Shown here: piece after piece, positions 25,632 to 34,584 of the stretch
Position numbering within the stretch: position 1 is the stretch's first letter
Layout of the letters: the number at the start of each line of letters is the position of its first letter
DNA from: CBDCDJ01 sp965215355
GTDB taxonomy: Bacteria; Deinococcota; Deinococci; Deinococcales; Trueperaceae
Length of the DNA stretch: 64,000 nucleotides
Reading direction: 5' to 3'
Assembly (NCBI GenBank): GCA_965215355.1
Contig: CBDCDJ010000007.1
Span: 310,001-374,000, forward strand
The notes under the pieces: generated by a model
The model's database searches: none
What the model was told of the DNA's origin: nothing
The model's input: only the letters and a program-made list of their open reading frames with translations
Program-made: the position numbers and the translations under genes

Positions 25632-26280
25632 GGGTGTTTAGGTTTGTTGAGCAGGAGAAGGTAAATCATAGTGTGTCACGCACCTGTCAGCTTTTCGGGG
25701 TATCTAAAAGTGGCTACTATGCTTGGCGCAATCGTAGAGCGTCCGCTAGAGCACGACAAGACAAGGTCTTGCTGATGTACATCAAAGCTATTCACAAGGC
25801 GAGTCGCGGGACTTATGGTGCGCCCCGTATCCAAGCTGAGCTTTGTTTGGGTCACGGAATTCCGTGTTCTCATAAACGAGTGGCAAGACTGATGCGTGAG
25901 GCGGGCTTGCAAGGCGTCAGTCGTCGGCGAACTAAGGGAATCACAAAACGCAACCCTAAACGCCCTTCGTTCACTGATCGCGTTGAGCGCCAGTTCGGTG
26001 CCGAGCGACCTGACCGTTTGTGGGCAGCCGACATCACTCAACATGCGACTGCTGAGGGTTGGCTCTATCTAGCCGTCATCCTCGATGCCTACTCGCGTAA
26101 AGTCGTGGGCTGGTCGATGGCTGAACACTTACGAGCCGAACTCGTCATCAATGCACTCAATATGGCACTACGGTACCGGCAGCCTGCAAAAGACCTCATT
26201 CACCATAGTGACCACGGTTCGCAATACACATCTCTAGCCTTCGGCAAACGCCTTGAGCAAGCCGATATCCTAGGGTCTAT

Positions 26281-27483
26281 TAGGGCAAACGCACCAAGAA
26301 CCCTGCTGCCAAGGGAAAAGCCGAGTAAACTTGGGGCCATGGTCAAAAACGTCTTAGAAGCCTTCGCTGACTTGTCGGACCCGAGAAGAGAGCACCCCAA
26401 CAAACTTCACAAGCTGATAGATATTGTGGTGATAGCTTTGTGTGCGATGTTGGCTAAATGCGAAACGTGGGAAGAGATAAGTGACTACGGCGTGGAAAAG
26501 GAAGCTTTCTTCAAACGCTTTCTGGCACTGCCGAACGGTGTACCTTCGCATGACACATTTAACCGAGTGTTTTCACGCGTTGCGCCAAGCGCGTGGCAGA
26601 GCTGTTTTATGGCGTGGATGTTGAGTATGAGCCAGTTAAGCGAAGAAAAACTCTTGTGTATAGACGGGAAAATGCTGCGCGGCAGCAAAGCCAGCGGTAC
26701 AGGTAAACGAGAACCCAAGCAAACAGCGCTGTCAATGGTAACTGCCTGGGCAAGTGAGAACGAACTCGTCTTGACCCAACTCGCGTTTGAGAAAGGCTGT
26801 GAGACAAGTGCCATGAAAGACCTGCTCGGGCTACTCGATTTAGAGGGTACAAGTGTAAGTATGGACGCTCTCGGTTGTCATCCAGATATCGCCCAGAGCA
26901 TTGTCGACAAGGGAGGTGATTACGTCCTGGGACTTAAAGCCAATCAGGGCAAGCTTTTTGACGATGTGAGATGGCTATTTGAGTATCAGCTTAAAGAAGA
27001 CATGCTTACGGACACGGCGCAAAGTTTTGACGTAGCGCACGGGCGCGAAGAAACACGGAGCTGCTGGCTCATTCACAACCTCGACTACCTTGACCAGCAT
27101 GACTGGCCGCACCTCAAGTCTGTCATCGTCATCGAAACTCAGGTGTTAAGGCAAGGCAAGCTGTCCAGCCAAAGGCGCTTTTTCCTCAGTTCCCGTGCCT
27201 ACACCGCCGAGCAAGCTTTAGCCCGTGTCAGAGGTCACTGGTCAACTGAAAACCAGCAACATTATCCTCTCGATGTCCTTTTTCACGAGGACGCCTCGCG
27301 TACCCGCAGAGGCTTCGCTGCTCAGAACCTGGCTACCTTAAGGCGGCTTGCTCTCAATCTGCTCAACCTCGACACTCAGACTAAAATCTCTAAACGCCGC
27401 AAGCGGCTCAAAGCTTTATTTGATGATGACTACATGCTCGCCCTTTTAGGTCTACATGGGACTTGTTAGTGCGTTTGCCCTAG
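26281..27483 (+). mobile_element. ISAs1-family insertion sequence
   Basis: A ~1.2-kb element bounded by perfect 14-bp inverted repeats (TAGGGCAAACGCAC at 26281 and its complement at 27469-27482) and flanked by a 9-bp direct target duplication AGGGTCTAT (26272-26280 and 27484-27492). The intact duplication and full-length transposase indicate a recent insertion. Confidence 0.9.
26339..27469 (+). CDS. ISAs1-family transposase
   Basis: A 376-residue DDE transposase (H-repeat-associated protein family). FADLSDPRREHPNKLHKLIDIVVIALCAMLAKCETWEEI is the typical N-terminal domain; LLCIDGKMLRGS carries the first Asp, VSMDALGCHPDIAQSIVDKGGDYVLGLKANQ the second, and HWSTENQQHYPLDVLFHEDASRTRRG the Glu. 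The ATG at 26339 is in frame with upstream orfB sequence, so a longer fusion product could also be made. Full family length, apparently intact. Confidence 0.9.
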   Translation: MVKNVLEAFADLSDPRREHPNKLHKLIDIVVIALCAMLAKCETWEEISDYGVEKEAFFKRFLALPNGVPSHDTFNRVFSRVAPSAWQSCFMAWMLSMSQLSEEKLLCIDGKMLRGSKASGTGKREPKQTALSMVTAWASENELVLTQLAFEKGCETSAMKDLLGLLDLEGTSVSMDALGCHPDIAQSIVDKGGDYVLGLKANQGKLFDDVRWLFEYQLKEDMLTDTAQSFDVAHGREETRSCWLIHNLDYLDQHDWPHLKSVIVIETQVLRQGKLSSQRRFFLSSRAYTAEQALARVRGHWSTENQQHYPLDVLFHEDASRTRRGFAAQNLATLRRLALNLLNLDTQTKISKRRKRLKALFDDDYMLALLGLHGTC

Positions 27484-27753
27484 AGGGTCTATGGGCTCAG
27501 TCGGTGATGCTTTGGATAACGCTGTAGCAGAAAGTTTCTTCGCCACCTTGCAAACCGAACTCTTAGACCGCCAAAGCTGGAATACCCGCCAGCAGCTTAA
27601 AACTGCCATCTTTGAGTATGTCGAGGTCTTCTATAACCGGCAGCGTCGTCACTCGACGCTCGAATACCTGAGCCCCCTCGAGTTTGAAAGGAGGTATGCT
27701 CTCAAACAAGCGGCTTGAACCTCAAGCCTGAAACTGTCCACGAAAGCGGGGCA

Positions 27754-28389
27754 ACTCCAGTCCCCCTTTTGGTGAATGTGCCGCATCAGCTTGAGGTTGT
27801 CGCCGGCCCTGTCGACAACCCACAGCAACCTACCTACCCCTTGAGCACGGAGCGCAGCCGTAACAGCGTCGATGGCTTGGCAATACTCTACGTTTGCGCT
27901 TTTGAAGCCCGGTTCCAGGGTAGAAAAGCTGTGGTGATAAACAATCGCCCTGACGCCACTCTCGCCGATAGCCAGCACGTTCAAGGTGTGAAAGCCTGAG
28001 ACGGGTTCGCCTTCCAAACTTCTGACCGTGTCCAGGTGTTCCAAACAGCTTGCAAACGGTTTACGCAGGTCGCTTTCGTCCATAATCAGTAGCACCTCGT
28101 GTTCACCCTGCAGGCGTTTAGCACCTTCTTTTGTCAACTGAGTCGTAAGACGGTCTGCACTCAGGTCAGCCCGATCATTCTGGTTATGCACCAGGCGACG
28201 GACGCGCCTTTCGGCGTGCAAGCTCGTTCCCAAGCTGCTACTGCTTTTGGCAATTCGGCTAACCCTCAAATCCTCGCTGCCGATAATGCCCTGCAACGTA
28301 CCCACAAAACCATCGAATAACCTTTTGTCCTTGAACAAGTCTTTGTAACCATCAGCGAACCTTTCCAGTTTGGATAGCTTTGCTTGCAT
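27754..28389 (-). pseudogene. IS4-like transposase, N-terminal part, cut by the second IS3 element
   Basis: About 212 codons of a DDE transposase: MQAKLSKLERFADGYKDLFKDKRLF, then VLLIMDESDLRKPFA (first Asp) and LLWVVDRAGDNLKLMRHIHQKGDW (second Asp). The frame crosses into the IS3 right end at 27753 and soon ends. The C-terminal third with the catalytic Glu is not recognisable on the other side of the IS cluster. This was the landing site of the later elements. Confidence 0.65.
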
Positions 28390-28434
28390 AGTGCTCTGGT
28401 TATACAGACTTTTGTCCGGTCAACAGCTTACTTG

Positions 28435-28464
28435 TTGTTAAATCGGAATCGTTCCGATTATACT
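28435..28464 (+). promoter_or_regulatory. Promoter with a dyad filling the -35/-10 spacer
   Basis: TTGTTA at 28435-28440 and TATACT at 28459-28464 are separated by 18 bp. The dyad AATCGGAA-TCG-TTCCGATT (28441-28459) occupies exactly that spacer and reaches one base into the -10. MerR-type activators and compact repressors bind this way. The -10 ends eight bases before the ATG of the metal-transporter-like gene, so the mRNA should have essentially no leader. Confidence 0.55.
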
Positions 28465-28472
28465 CCTGAGTT

Positions 28473-28982
28473 ATGGACCCTGGTAGCCACCCAAAACAGA
28501 CCGCCGCAGACCATACCTTTGTGCTGCAAGTCGTGCAGCCCGCCCTCCTCGGCTTTATGGACGGTTCAGTCTCGACGCTCGCGCCTCTTTTCGCCGCCGC
28601 CGAGCTTACGGGCAGTTCCCTGTCGGCCTTTTACGTCGGCATGGCCGCCGCGGTGGGGGCCGGCATCAGCATGGGCCTGGCCGAAGCCCTGTCGGACGAC
28701 GGCGCGGTGTCGGGGCGGGGCAACCCTTGGATACGTGGCGCGATTACCGGCGGCGCGACGATTGCCGGCGGCATGTTCCACACCTTTCCTTTTCTTCTCG
28801 GCAACTTGCAAACGGCCCTCTACTTGGCTTACATCATCGTCACCGCCGAACTGCTGGTCATCGCTTACATTCGCTACCACTACATGAAAAGCCCCCTCGG
28901 CCAGACCGTTTTGCAGGTCATCGTGGGGGGCGGCATCGTCTTTGGCGTGGGCCTGTTGCTGGGCCGTTTGGGTGCCGACTGA
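28473..28982 (+). CDS. VIT1/CCC1-like membrane protein (MbfA-type membrane domain)
   Basis: A 169-residue protein with about five membrane helices. QPALLGFMDGSVSTLAPLFAAA is the hallmark first helix of VIT1/CCC1 and MbfA iron or manganese transporters; AFYVGMAAAVGAGISMGLAEALSDDG is the second conserved block. It lacks the N-terminal ferritin-like domain of MbfA and so corresponds to the membrane module alone. Transport of Fe or Mn out of the cytoplasm is inferred from the family. Confidence 0.75.
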   Translation: MDPGSHPKQTAADHTFVLQVVQPALLGFMDGSVSTLAPLFAAAELTGSSLSAFYVGMAAAVGAGISMGLAEALSDDGAVSGRGNPWIRGAITGGATIAGGMFHTFPFLLGNLQTALYLAYIIVTAELLVIAYIRYHYMKSPLGQTVLQVIVGGGIVFGVGLLLGRLGAD

Positions 28983-29077
28983 CGCGGCAAGTACTGGGGC
29001 AAGACAGGGCTGAAGAGTCAGGCTCTCACGGCTGCTTTGGGCAACTTTGGCAACTTGGCTCGAGCTTACGACCTTCG

Positions 29078-29353
29078 TTAGGAGCGCTGCGCCCCCGGCG
29101 CGTTCGTCAAAAAGCGGGTGAACAAGAGGCGGTGCAGCACGAGCAAGACCATCCAGATGAGAAACGCGGCAAGCAGGCTCGTCACGACCCCGAACGGCAC
29201 CGCGAAAAACATCCCCGCCGCAAAACACAAGTAGCCGAGGTAAGCTGGGTAGTCCACCGGAAAAAAGTAGTCGACCAAAACGAGCACGACCGCCAGCGCG
29301 AACAAGATTTCCATCGCGTGCCAGTTGACCAGGGTGACCAAAACGTCGTTCAT
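29078..29353 (-). CDS. Small membrane protein (NfeD-like)
   Basis: A 91-residue protein starting at ATG 29353 behind AAGGAG. It has three hydrophobic segments (MEILFALAVVLVLVDYFF, AYLGYLCFAAGMFFAVPFGV, LLAAFLIWMVLLVLHRLLF). The LFALAVVLVLVDYFFP start resembles the membrane part of short NfeD proteins, but the soluble OB domain is absent. Function unknown. Confidence 0.6.
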   Translation of the reverse strand: MNDVLVTLVNWHAMEILFALAVVLVLVDYFFPVDYPAYLGYLCFAAGMFFAVPFGVVTSLLAAFLIWMVLLVLHRLLFTRFLTNAPGAQRS

Positions 29354-29421
29354 GGGGCTCCTTAAAGCGTCTCGGGGGCAGTATAGCAAGCCTGCCGCCG
29401 GCCCTGCGGTACACTCGTCCT

Positions 29422-30627
29422 ATGGAACCTAACATTGCGACGGACACGCCCCCCGCGGACACCTCCTACGACACCCTGAGCACGTCCGACCTGCGCCAAA
29501 AAGACTGCGCCAAGTGGCAGCGCTACGGCGACGAGGTGCTGCCCCTGTGGGTCGCCGACATGGATTTCGAAATCGCCGAGCCCATCAAAAAGGCTGTTCG
29601 TTCTTACGTCGGCACGAACAACTTCGGCTACCCGGACGCTGCAGGCTTGCCGGGTTTAAAAGAGGCCGTCGTCGAGCGCTTGAGCGGCCGCTACGGCTGG
29701 AACGTCGCGCCGGAGCAAGTCCACCTCCTCAACGGCATCGTCACGGGTTTGTTTTTGGGCGTGCTGGCCTGCACCAGCGAGGGCGAAGACGTCGTCATGC
29801 AGTCGCCAATCTACGGGCCGTTTCGGATGGCGGTAGAAAAAACAGGCCGCAATCCCGTTTACAACCCGCTCGTTCACGACGGCGCACGCTGGCGCATCGA
29901 CTTCGAAGCCCTGGACGCGCTCGTCACGCCTGCGACGCGCCTGTTCATGCTCTGCAACCCGCAAAACCCGACCGGGCGCGTGTTTACGCGCGGCGAGTTG
30001 GAGCGTCTGGCCGAGTTTGCGCTGAAACACCGGCTCTGGGTCGTTTCCGACGAACTCCACAGCGACCTCGTTTTTGACAAACACGAGCACGTCCCCTTCG
30101 CGTCTTTGAGTGAAGAAGTCGCAGGGCGCACCGTCACGCTGTTCGGCCCGACGAAAACCTTCAACATCGCCGGCCTCAAAATCGGCTTCTTGGTGAGTCA
30201 GAACGAGGCCTTGTTGGAACGGGTTAGGGCAGTTGCCTTAGGCCTCGTCGGCGCGCCCAACGTCGTCGCGCAGACCGCCACGATGGCCGCTTACCGGGAG
30301 GGCGACGCCTGGCTGAACGAAACGCTTCGGTACTTGAAGGCCAACCGCGACTACGTCGCCGACTTCGTCGAACGCGAACTGCCCCTTGTCAAACACACCG
30401 CGCCCGAGGGCACCTACCTCGCCTGGCTCGACTTTCGCGGTTTGGGTCTGGAAAACCCCGAGGCTTTTTTGTTGGAGGAAGCCAAAGTCGCCCTCAACGA
30501 CGGCACCTGGTTCGGCCCCGGCGGCGAGGGTTTCGTGCGGCTCAACTTCGCGACCTCGCGCCACATCGTCGCGGCGGCCCTGGAGCGCGTCCGCGACGCG
30601 GTGCAGCGCCGCCTGACGCCTGCCTGA
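29422..30627 (+). CDS. PatB/MalY-like cystathionine beta-lyase
   Basis: A 401-residue fold-type I PLP enzyme. The N-terminal KWQRYGDEVLPLWVADMDFEIAEPI is diagnostic of the MalY/PatB group; FMLCNPQNPTGRVF, VVSDELHSDLVF and the PLP lysine in FGPTKTFNIAGLKIGF follow. These enzymes cleave C-S bonds of cystathionine or cysteine. TACACT lies six bases before the ATG, a further leaderless start. The UDG gene follows after seven bases. Confidence 0.88.
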   Translation: MEPNIATDTPPADTSYDTLSTSDLRQKDCAKWQRYGDEVLPLWVADMDFEIAEPIKKAVRSYVGTNNFGYPDAAGLPGLKEAVVERLSGRYGWNVAPEQVHLLNGIVTGLFLGVLACTSEGEDVVMQSPIYGPFRMAVEKTGRNPVYNPLVHDGARWRIDFEALDALVTPATRLFMLCNPQNPTGRVFTRGELERLAEFALKHRLWVVSDELHSDLVFDKHEHVPFASLSEEVAGRTVTLFGPTKTFNIAGLKIGFLVSQNEALLERVRAVALGLVGAPNVVAQTATMAAYREGDAWLNETLRYLKANRDYVADFVERELPLVKHTAPEGTYLAWLDFRGLGLENPEAFLLEEAKVALNDGTWFGPGGEGFVRLNFATSRHIVAAALERVRDAVQRRLTPA

Positions 30628-30633
30628 CCTCTT

Positions 30634-31323
30634 TTGAGTTTCGACCCGTACCCGAGAGCGCTCGAGACCTGCACCAAGTGTCCACGGCTTGCCGCACACC
30701 GCGCGGCGGTCGCGCGCAAAGAGCGCCTGGTGCGGCGCGCTTACAAAGACGCTCCCTACTGGGGCAAACCCGTACCCGGTTTCGGCGACCCGCAGGCGCG
30801 CATCCTGCTTCTCGGCTTGGCCCCCGGCACGCACGGCTCGAACCGCACCGGGCGCATGTTCACCGGCGACGCCAGCGGCGCGTTTTTGTTTCCCGCCCTG
30901 CACCGCGCGGGGTTTGCGAGTCGTCCCGTCTCGAGCGGCCCCGGTGACGGTTTGCGTCTTCACGACCTGTGGATAAGCGCCGCTTGTCGCTGCGCCCCGC
31001 CGGGCAACAAGCCCACGCGCGGTGAAGTCGCCAACTGTCAGACTTGGCTCGAGCACGACCTGACAGGCTTGCCGAGCCTCAAGCTCGTCTTGGCTTTGGG
31101 CGTAATCGCGCACGGCAGCTATTTGGAGCTGTTGAAGGCTCGAGGGCACGCCATCGTCAAAAACCGCGTGGCGTTTGAACACGGCAAACTGCACACCTTT
31201 GAAAACGCTTTGCCGCTGCTCGACAGCTACCACGTCAGTTTTCAGAACACCAACACCGGCAAGCTCACAGCGGCGATGTTCGGCGCGGTGTTGGCGAAAG
31301 CGCGGGGTTTGGCGGCGGAGTGA
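30634..31323 (+). CDS. udgB: Uracil-DNA glycosylase, family 5 (UDGb)
   Basis: A 229-residue DNA-repair enzyme from TTG 30634. N-terminal CTKCPRL contributes Fe-S cluster cysteines, with C-terminal ones in SAACRCAPP and NCQTWLE. Motif 1 is GLAPGTHGSNRTGRMFTGDASG (family 5 form, lacking the Asp/Asn of other UDGs), and motif 2 is HVSFQNTNTG. It removes uracil and hypoxanthine. Family 5 enzymes are common in thermophiles, Deinococcota and actinobacteria. Confidence 0.88.
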   Translation: MSFDPYPRALETCTKCPRLAAHRAAVARKERLVRRAYKDAPYWGKPVPGFGDPQARILLLGLAPGTHGSNRTGRMFTGDASGAFLFPALHRAGFASRPVSSGPGDGLRLHDLWISAACRCAPPGNKPTRGEVANCQTWLEHDLTGLPSLKLVLALGVIAHGSYLELLKARGHAIVKNRVAFEHGKLHTFENALPLLDSYHVSFQNTNTGKLTAAMFGAVLAKARGLAAE

Positions 31324-31374
31324 AACACCGTTGCCGCGTCCGAGCGGGTGAGTCGGTTTGAATGGCCTCGGCGC

Positions 31375-31965
31375 TCACTCGAGCCTATGCAGGGAGCCGT
31401 CGACGAGTTCGAAGCGGTAAAAGTGGCTGTCCAGCCCAGGTGGCGCGGGCAGACGGCCCAGGCGTGCGCCCAGGGCACGGACTTCCAGGGTGGCGGCTTT
31501 GGGCTCGAGGCCGACCAAGACCAAGTTCTCCCCCAAACGTTCGACCCCGCGCGGGGCGAAGCTCGAGTTCTGCCGTTCCAGCAGGACAAGGTAGAGCGTG
31601 GGTGCTCGAGCGATTTGCGCCAGCTCGAGCCCGAGGACGACGTACGCCTTGCCTGTGTGCCACTCGAGCGGCTCATAGACCAAGCGCAACGTGCCGCCGC
31701 CCTCCGCACTCTCAAAAGAGGCGAGGCCGCCGCGCAGGAACCCTTCGTCGACCGCAATTCTAGCTTCGACACCTGGCACGGCCAGCGCGTAACCCGAAAG
31801 CGTGGGCGTTTTGGAGTTCTCGGAAGCCGTCACGGCGGTTGGGTCAGCCTCGAGCCTCTCCGTTTGTGGGCTGCACCCGACAAACACCCCGACCCAAACA
31901 AGAATGAGCCCGCCGACAAGCCTCGACCTGCCGAGCGGGCTACGGTTACGACTACCGCTGTTCAC
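31375..31965 (-). CDS. Small lipoprotein of unknown function
   Basis: A 196-residue exported protein with a signal peptide ending in a lipobox-like FVGC. Residues ~30-196 form beta-rich sequence without a recognised domain. It overlaps the end of the hydrolase gene by 14 bases, so the two are probably co-transcribed and coupled. Confidence 0.6.
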   Translation of the reverse strand: MNSGSRNRSPLGRSRLVGGLILVWVGVFVGCSPQTERLEADPTAVTASENSKTPTLSGYALAVPGVEARIAVDEGFLRGGLASFESAEGGGTLRLVYEPLEWHTGKAYVVLGLELAQIARAPTLYLVLLERQNSSFAPRGVERLGENLVLVGLEPKAATLEVRALGARLGRLPAPPGLDSHFYRFELVDGSLHRLE

Positions 31966-33778
31966 GCTCGTCTCGCAAGGTATGGCCGTAGAAGTCAGCG
32001 GCGTTCTCGCGGATGAGTTCGTGAACCTGGTCGTAGAGCGGGTTGCCGGAGGTGGGGTGGAGGGCGGCTTGCAGTGAGAAGCTTGCGGCCTGCGGACTCA
32101 CGCCGCCTCCGGGCGGGTAAACTTGAGCCTCGCCGGGCAGCGGTCTCGCCTCACAGTTCGAGACGCGCTCGCTCGGCAACGCGCCCGTGAGCAGGTAAGC
32201 TGCCACCTTCTCGTCCACGCAGGGCTCGCCGTACGGGAACGCTGTGTGTGACATCTCGTTTTCGATAAACACGAGGTGCGCGTCCGGCAGCGACTCGAAA
32301 GCGCGCAGGGCTCCCTCGGCGGGCGTCGCCGCGTCGAAGCCGGTCTGCACCATCAAGATGGGAGGGAGGTCGGCAGGAACATCGGGCTTACTCGTCGTCG
32401 GCTCCGACCAAAACGCGCACGGCTGCTGCGCCAACGCGACCCCGAAAAGGGGATAGGTGATGGCGGCCTCGCGCGCCGCCGCTTTGTACACGGCCGGGTC
32501 GTTCGGCCAGGGCGTGTCGTTGCAGGTGATGGCCTGGAACAGCGCACTCGAGGACGGTAATTCCACCGGGCTGGGTGAAGCCTCGAGACTGAAGAAGTAG
32601 TAGTAAAAGGCGATGTCAGAGGCGTACCACGCTACTCTCTCGTTGACTTCTTCGTCGTCTGAGTAAGGGTAGGTCAGGACCGCGTTCTGCAAGGTGCCGA
32701 AGTCGGGAACGTCCCCGAGCGCTGTCAGCACCTCCGTGACGCCCCGCGCCGCCATAAGCTTGAAGCCCACCTCCGGCACGGCAAACGAAGAGTACAGGTC
32801 GCCGAGAACGCCGCTGAAGCCGAAAGTAAAAGCCTCTTTAATCTCGTCGGGAAGCGCCAGAAAAACGTTGAAAATCTCCTCTTTCGTCGCGCCGAGGTTG
32901 TACACACCGCTGTTCCTTGCCGCGTAGGCGAGGGCCACGTCTTTGAAAGCGCGGTTGAAGCCGAGCGGCTGCAACTCGAACACGTCCTTAAACGTCGCCG
33001 AAAACTCTGTGTTCGCGTCCAGGACGATGTTGCCGCTGTGCTCGGGGAACGTCTTGGCGTACCAGGCGCCGAGCCACGAGCCGTAGGAATAGCCCAAGAA
33101 GTTCAGCTTTTCGTCACCGAGCAGGTGCCGGATGAGGTCCATGTCGCGCACGGTCTGTTCGGTGTCGACGTACTTGGTCAGGGGGTTGGCCTGACAAGCC
33201 TCGGCGATGTAACGGGAGCCCAAAAGCAGTTTGTCGAGGTTTTCCTCAGACGTGTCGTAGTAATTTACGTCGCCGGGAAGCAGTTTGTTGGAACCGCAGT
33301 AGAGCCTGAAGCTTTCCCCCACGCCGCGCGGCGAAAACCCGAGGATGTCGTAGGTGTCTGAAAGGGCCTTCAAAGACTCGCCGGACGGGTCACCAAACCT
33401 CTCCGCCGAATCGAAAATGAAGCCGAACAGGGCGGCCAGGAACAGCCCGTCCCCACCGGGTCCGCCGGGGTTCAGAAAAATAGCCCCCTTACGCGTTGTC
33501 GGGTTGGGGGCTCGCACCCGCAACACGCCCAGGTTGACCGAGTCGCGCCCCGGGTCGTCCCAGCTCAGCGGCGTTTGCAACGTGGCGCACTCGAGCCGGT
33601 TCACGATCGGCTCCAAAAACTCTATCTCTTCGTCGTAAAGTTGCGCGTCACAACTTCCCCAGGACACTTCTTGCGTGGTAAAAGGCTCGAATGGGTCTAC
33701 TGTCTCGACCGGCGTCCTCGAGCACGCCGCCAACAAAAATGCCCCCAACGCAAACGTCCAAAAACCCCGTTTCCTCAT
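31952..33778 (-). CDS. Secreted alpha/beta hydrolase (tripeptidyl aminopeptidase-like lipoprotein)
   Basis: A 608-residue protein. ATG 33778 follows GGAAGGGGAAG; signal peptide WTFALGAFLLAAC gives a lipidated Cys. The nucleophile elbow is GYSYGSWLG (Ser ~200), oxyanion region FLNPGGPGGDG, Asp in QTGFDAATP and His in MSHTAFP, matching TAP-like (PF08386) proteases and esterases that release short peptides outside the cell. Length is somewhat above the ~500 usual for the family. Confidence 0.82.
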   Translation of the reverse strand: MRKRGFWTFALGAFLLAACSRTPVETVDPFEPFTTQEVSWGSCDAQLYDEEIEFLEPIVNRLECATLQTPLSWDDPGRDSVNLGVLRVRAPNPTTRKGAIFLNPGGPGGDGLFLAALFGFIFDSAERFGDPSGESLKALSDTYDILGFSPRGVGESFRLYCGSNKLLPGDVNYYDTSEENLDKLLLGSRYIAEACQANPLTKYVDTEQTVRDMDLIRHLLGDEKLNFLGYSYGSWLGAWYAKTFPEHSGNIVLDANTEFSATFKDVFELQPLGFNRAFKDVALAYAARNSGVYNLGATKEEIFNVFLALPDEIKEAFTFGFSGVLGDLYSSFAVPEVGFKLMAARGVTEVLTALGDVPDFGTLQNAVLTYPYSDDEEVNERVAWYASDIAFYYYFFSLEASPSPVELPSSSALFQAITCNDTPWPNDPAVYKAAAREAAITYPLFGVALAQQPCAFWSEPTTSKPDVPADLPPILMVQTGFDAATPAEGALRAFESLPDAHLVFIENEMSHTAFPYGEPCVDEKVAAYLLTGALPSERVSNCEARPLPGEAQVYPPGGGVSPQAASFSLQAALHPTSGNPLYDQVHELIRENAADFYGHTLRDEREQR

Positions 33779-33869
33779 GACTTCCCCTTCCGACCTGCTT
33801 CGATGTATTGCGAGGTTTATCCTAGCAGACACGAACTTGCGAGGGAAAGGTGAAACCCGGTTCGGTACC

Positions 33870-34511
33870 TCAAAAACCACGTTTTTCGACGTTCTTAGAG
33901 CCCACTCCCTCGAGCGTCAGCGTCAGGGCCTTGCGCAGTTCGTCGTGAATCGAGCGGTCTTGCCGGTAAGCGGCCCACTGCAAAACGGTCAGAAAAAAGG
34001 TGTTGGCGACGGTGCGCGCCAAGCGTTCGCGTGAAAAGTCGCTGCGGACGAGGCCGAGGACCCGAGCTTCGGTCAACTGCGTGTATAAAAGCGGCACGAG
34101 CGGCAGCGACACGTAAGCCGCCTTGGAACGCGCCGGGTCGGGGTTGAGCAGTTCGTAGCTTAAAGGCAGCACGAGGTGGCGGTTCGCCTCGACGAAACGT
34201 GCCAGCTCGTCGAAAATCGCGTAGAGCTTCAGCAGCGGTGTCGCCTGTCGCGCCACGGTGGTGCGCTGTTCCATGTCGGCGAGTTCTTGGGCCAAGTGTT
34301 CGGTCAGGACGGCTTCTTTGTACGGGTAGTAGTTGAAGACCGTCCCCCGCGACACGGCGGCGGCCGCGGCGATGTCGACGACGGTCGTTTCTTGAAAACC
34401 TTTATCCCGAAAAAGCTGCATGGCCGCTTCGAAAATGCGTTGTCGTCGGTCCCGCTTTTGCTGCTCACGGGTGCTCAAAGGCGTGGTCGTCATTGCGCGG
34501 GGTAGGGTCAC
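33870..34511 (-). CDS. TetR-family transcriptional regulator
   Basis: A 213-residue regulator. The HTH is RIFEAAMQLFRDKGFQETTVVDIAAAAAVSRGTVFNYYPYKEAVL. I take GTG 34511: a TAAACT hexamer lies six bases upstream, so a leaderless start is likely; ATG 34493 is the alternative. It is divergent from nothing obvious and lies upstream of the secreted hydrolase, which it might control. Confidence 0.85.
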   Translation of the reverse strand: MTLPRAMTTTPLSTREQQKRDRRQRIFEAAMQLFRDKGFQETTVVDIAAAAAVSRGTVFNYYPYKEAVLTEHLAQELADMEQRTTVARQATPLLKLYAIFDELARFVEANRHLVLPLSYELLNPDPARSKAAYVSLPLVPLLYTQLTEARVLGLVRSDFSRERLARTVANTFFLTVLQWAAYRQDRSIHDELRKALTLTLEGVGSKNVEKRGF

Positions 34512-34542
34512 CCGCTCAGTTTAACGCAACACAGGCCGAGCA

Positions 34543-34567
34543 CAAAAAAAGCCGCCCGGAGGCGGCT
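34543..34567 (-). terminator. Terminator of the infC-rpmI-rplT operon
   Basis: Read leftward, AGCCGCC-TCCG-GGCGGCT is followed directly by a run of T (34544-34550). It lies 17 bases after the rplT stop. Confidence 0.92.
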
Positions 34568-34584
34568 GAACTGTTTGTCGGGAG

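Larger units (their letters stand above)
25634..27718 (+). pseudogene. IS3-family OrfB split by ISAs1
   Basis: Two halves of one integrase-type transposase. The left half (25634-26280) has the HTH_21 region and Asp residues in LWAADITQHATAEGW and IHHSDHGSQYTS; the right half (27484-27718) has MGSVGDALDNAVAESFFATLQTEL (Glu) and FYNRQRRHSTLEYLSPLEFE. Joining across the duplicated AGGGTCTAT restores LGSMGSVGDALDN exactly. The left half is in frame with the ISAs1 gene, giving a continuous 611-codon hybrid frame to 27469. Confidence 0.85.
25277..27753 (+). mobile_element. IS3-family insertion sequence (second), interrupted by an ISAs1-family element
   Basis: The outer ends TTGACCCGTTTCAGTGGAC (left) and TTGCCCCGCTTTCGTGGAC (right, reversed) are imperfect inverted repeats. 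Inside are orfA (25335-25631) and orfB (25634 onward), the latter split by an ISAs1-type element at 26281-27483. Without that insertion the IS would be about 1.27 kb, normal for IS3. It has itself landed in an older IS4-like transposase gene. Confidence 0.82.
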
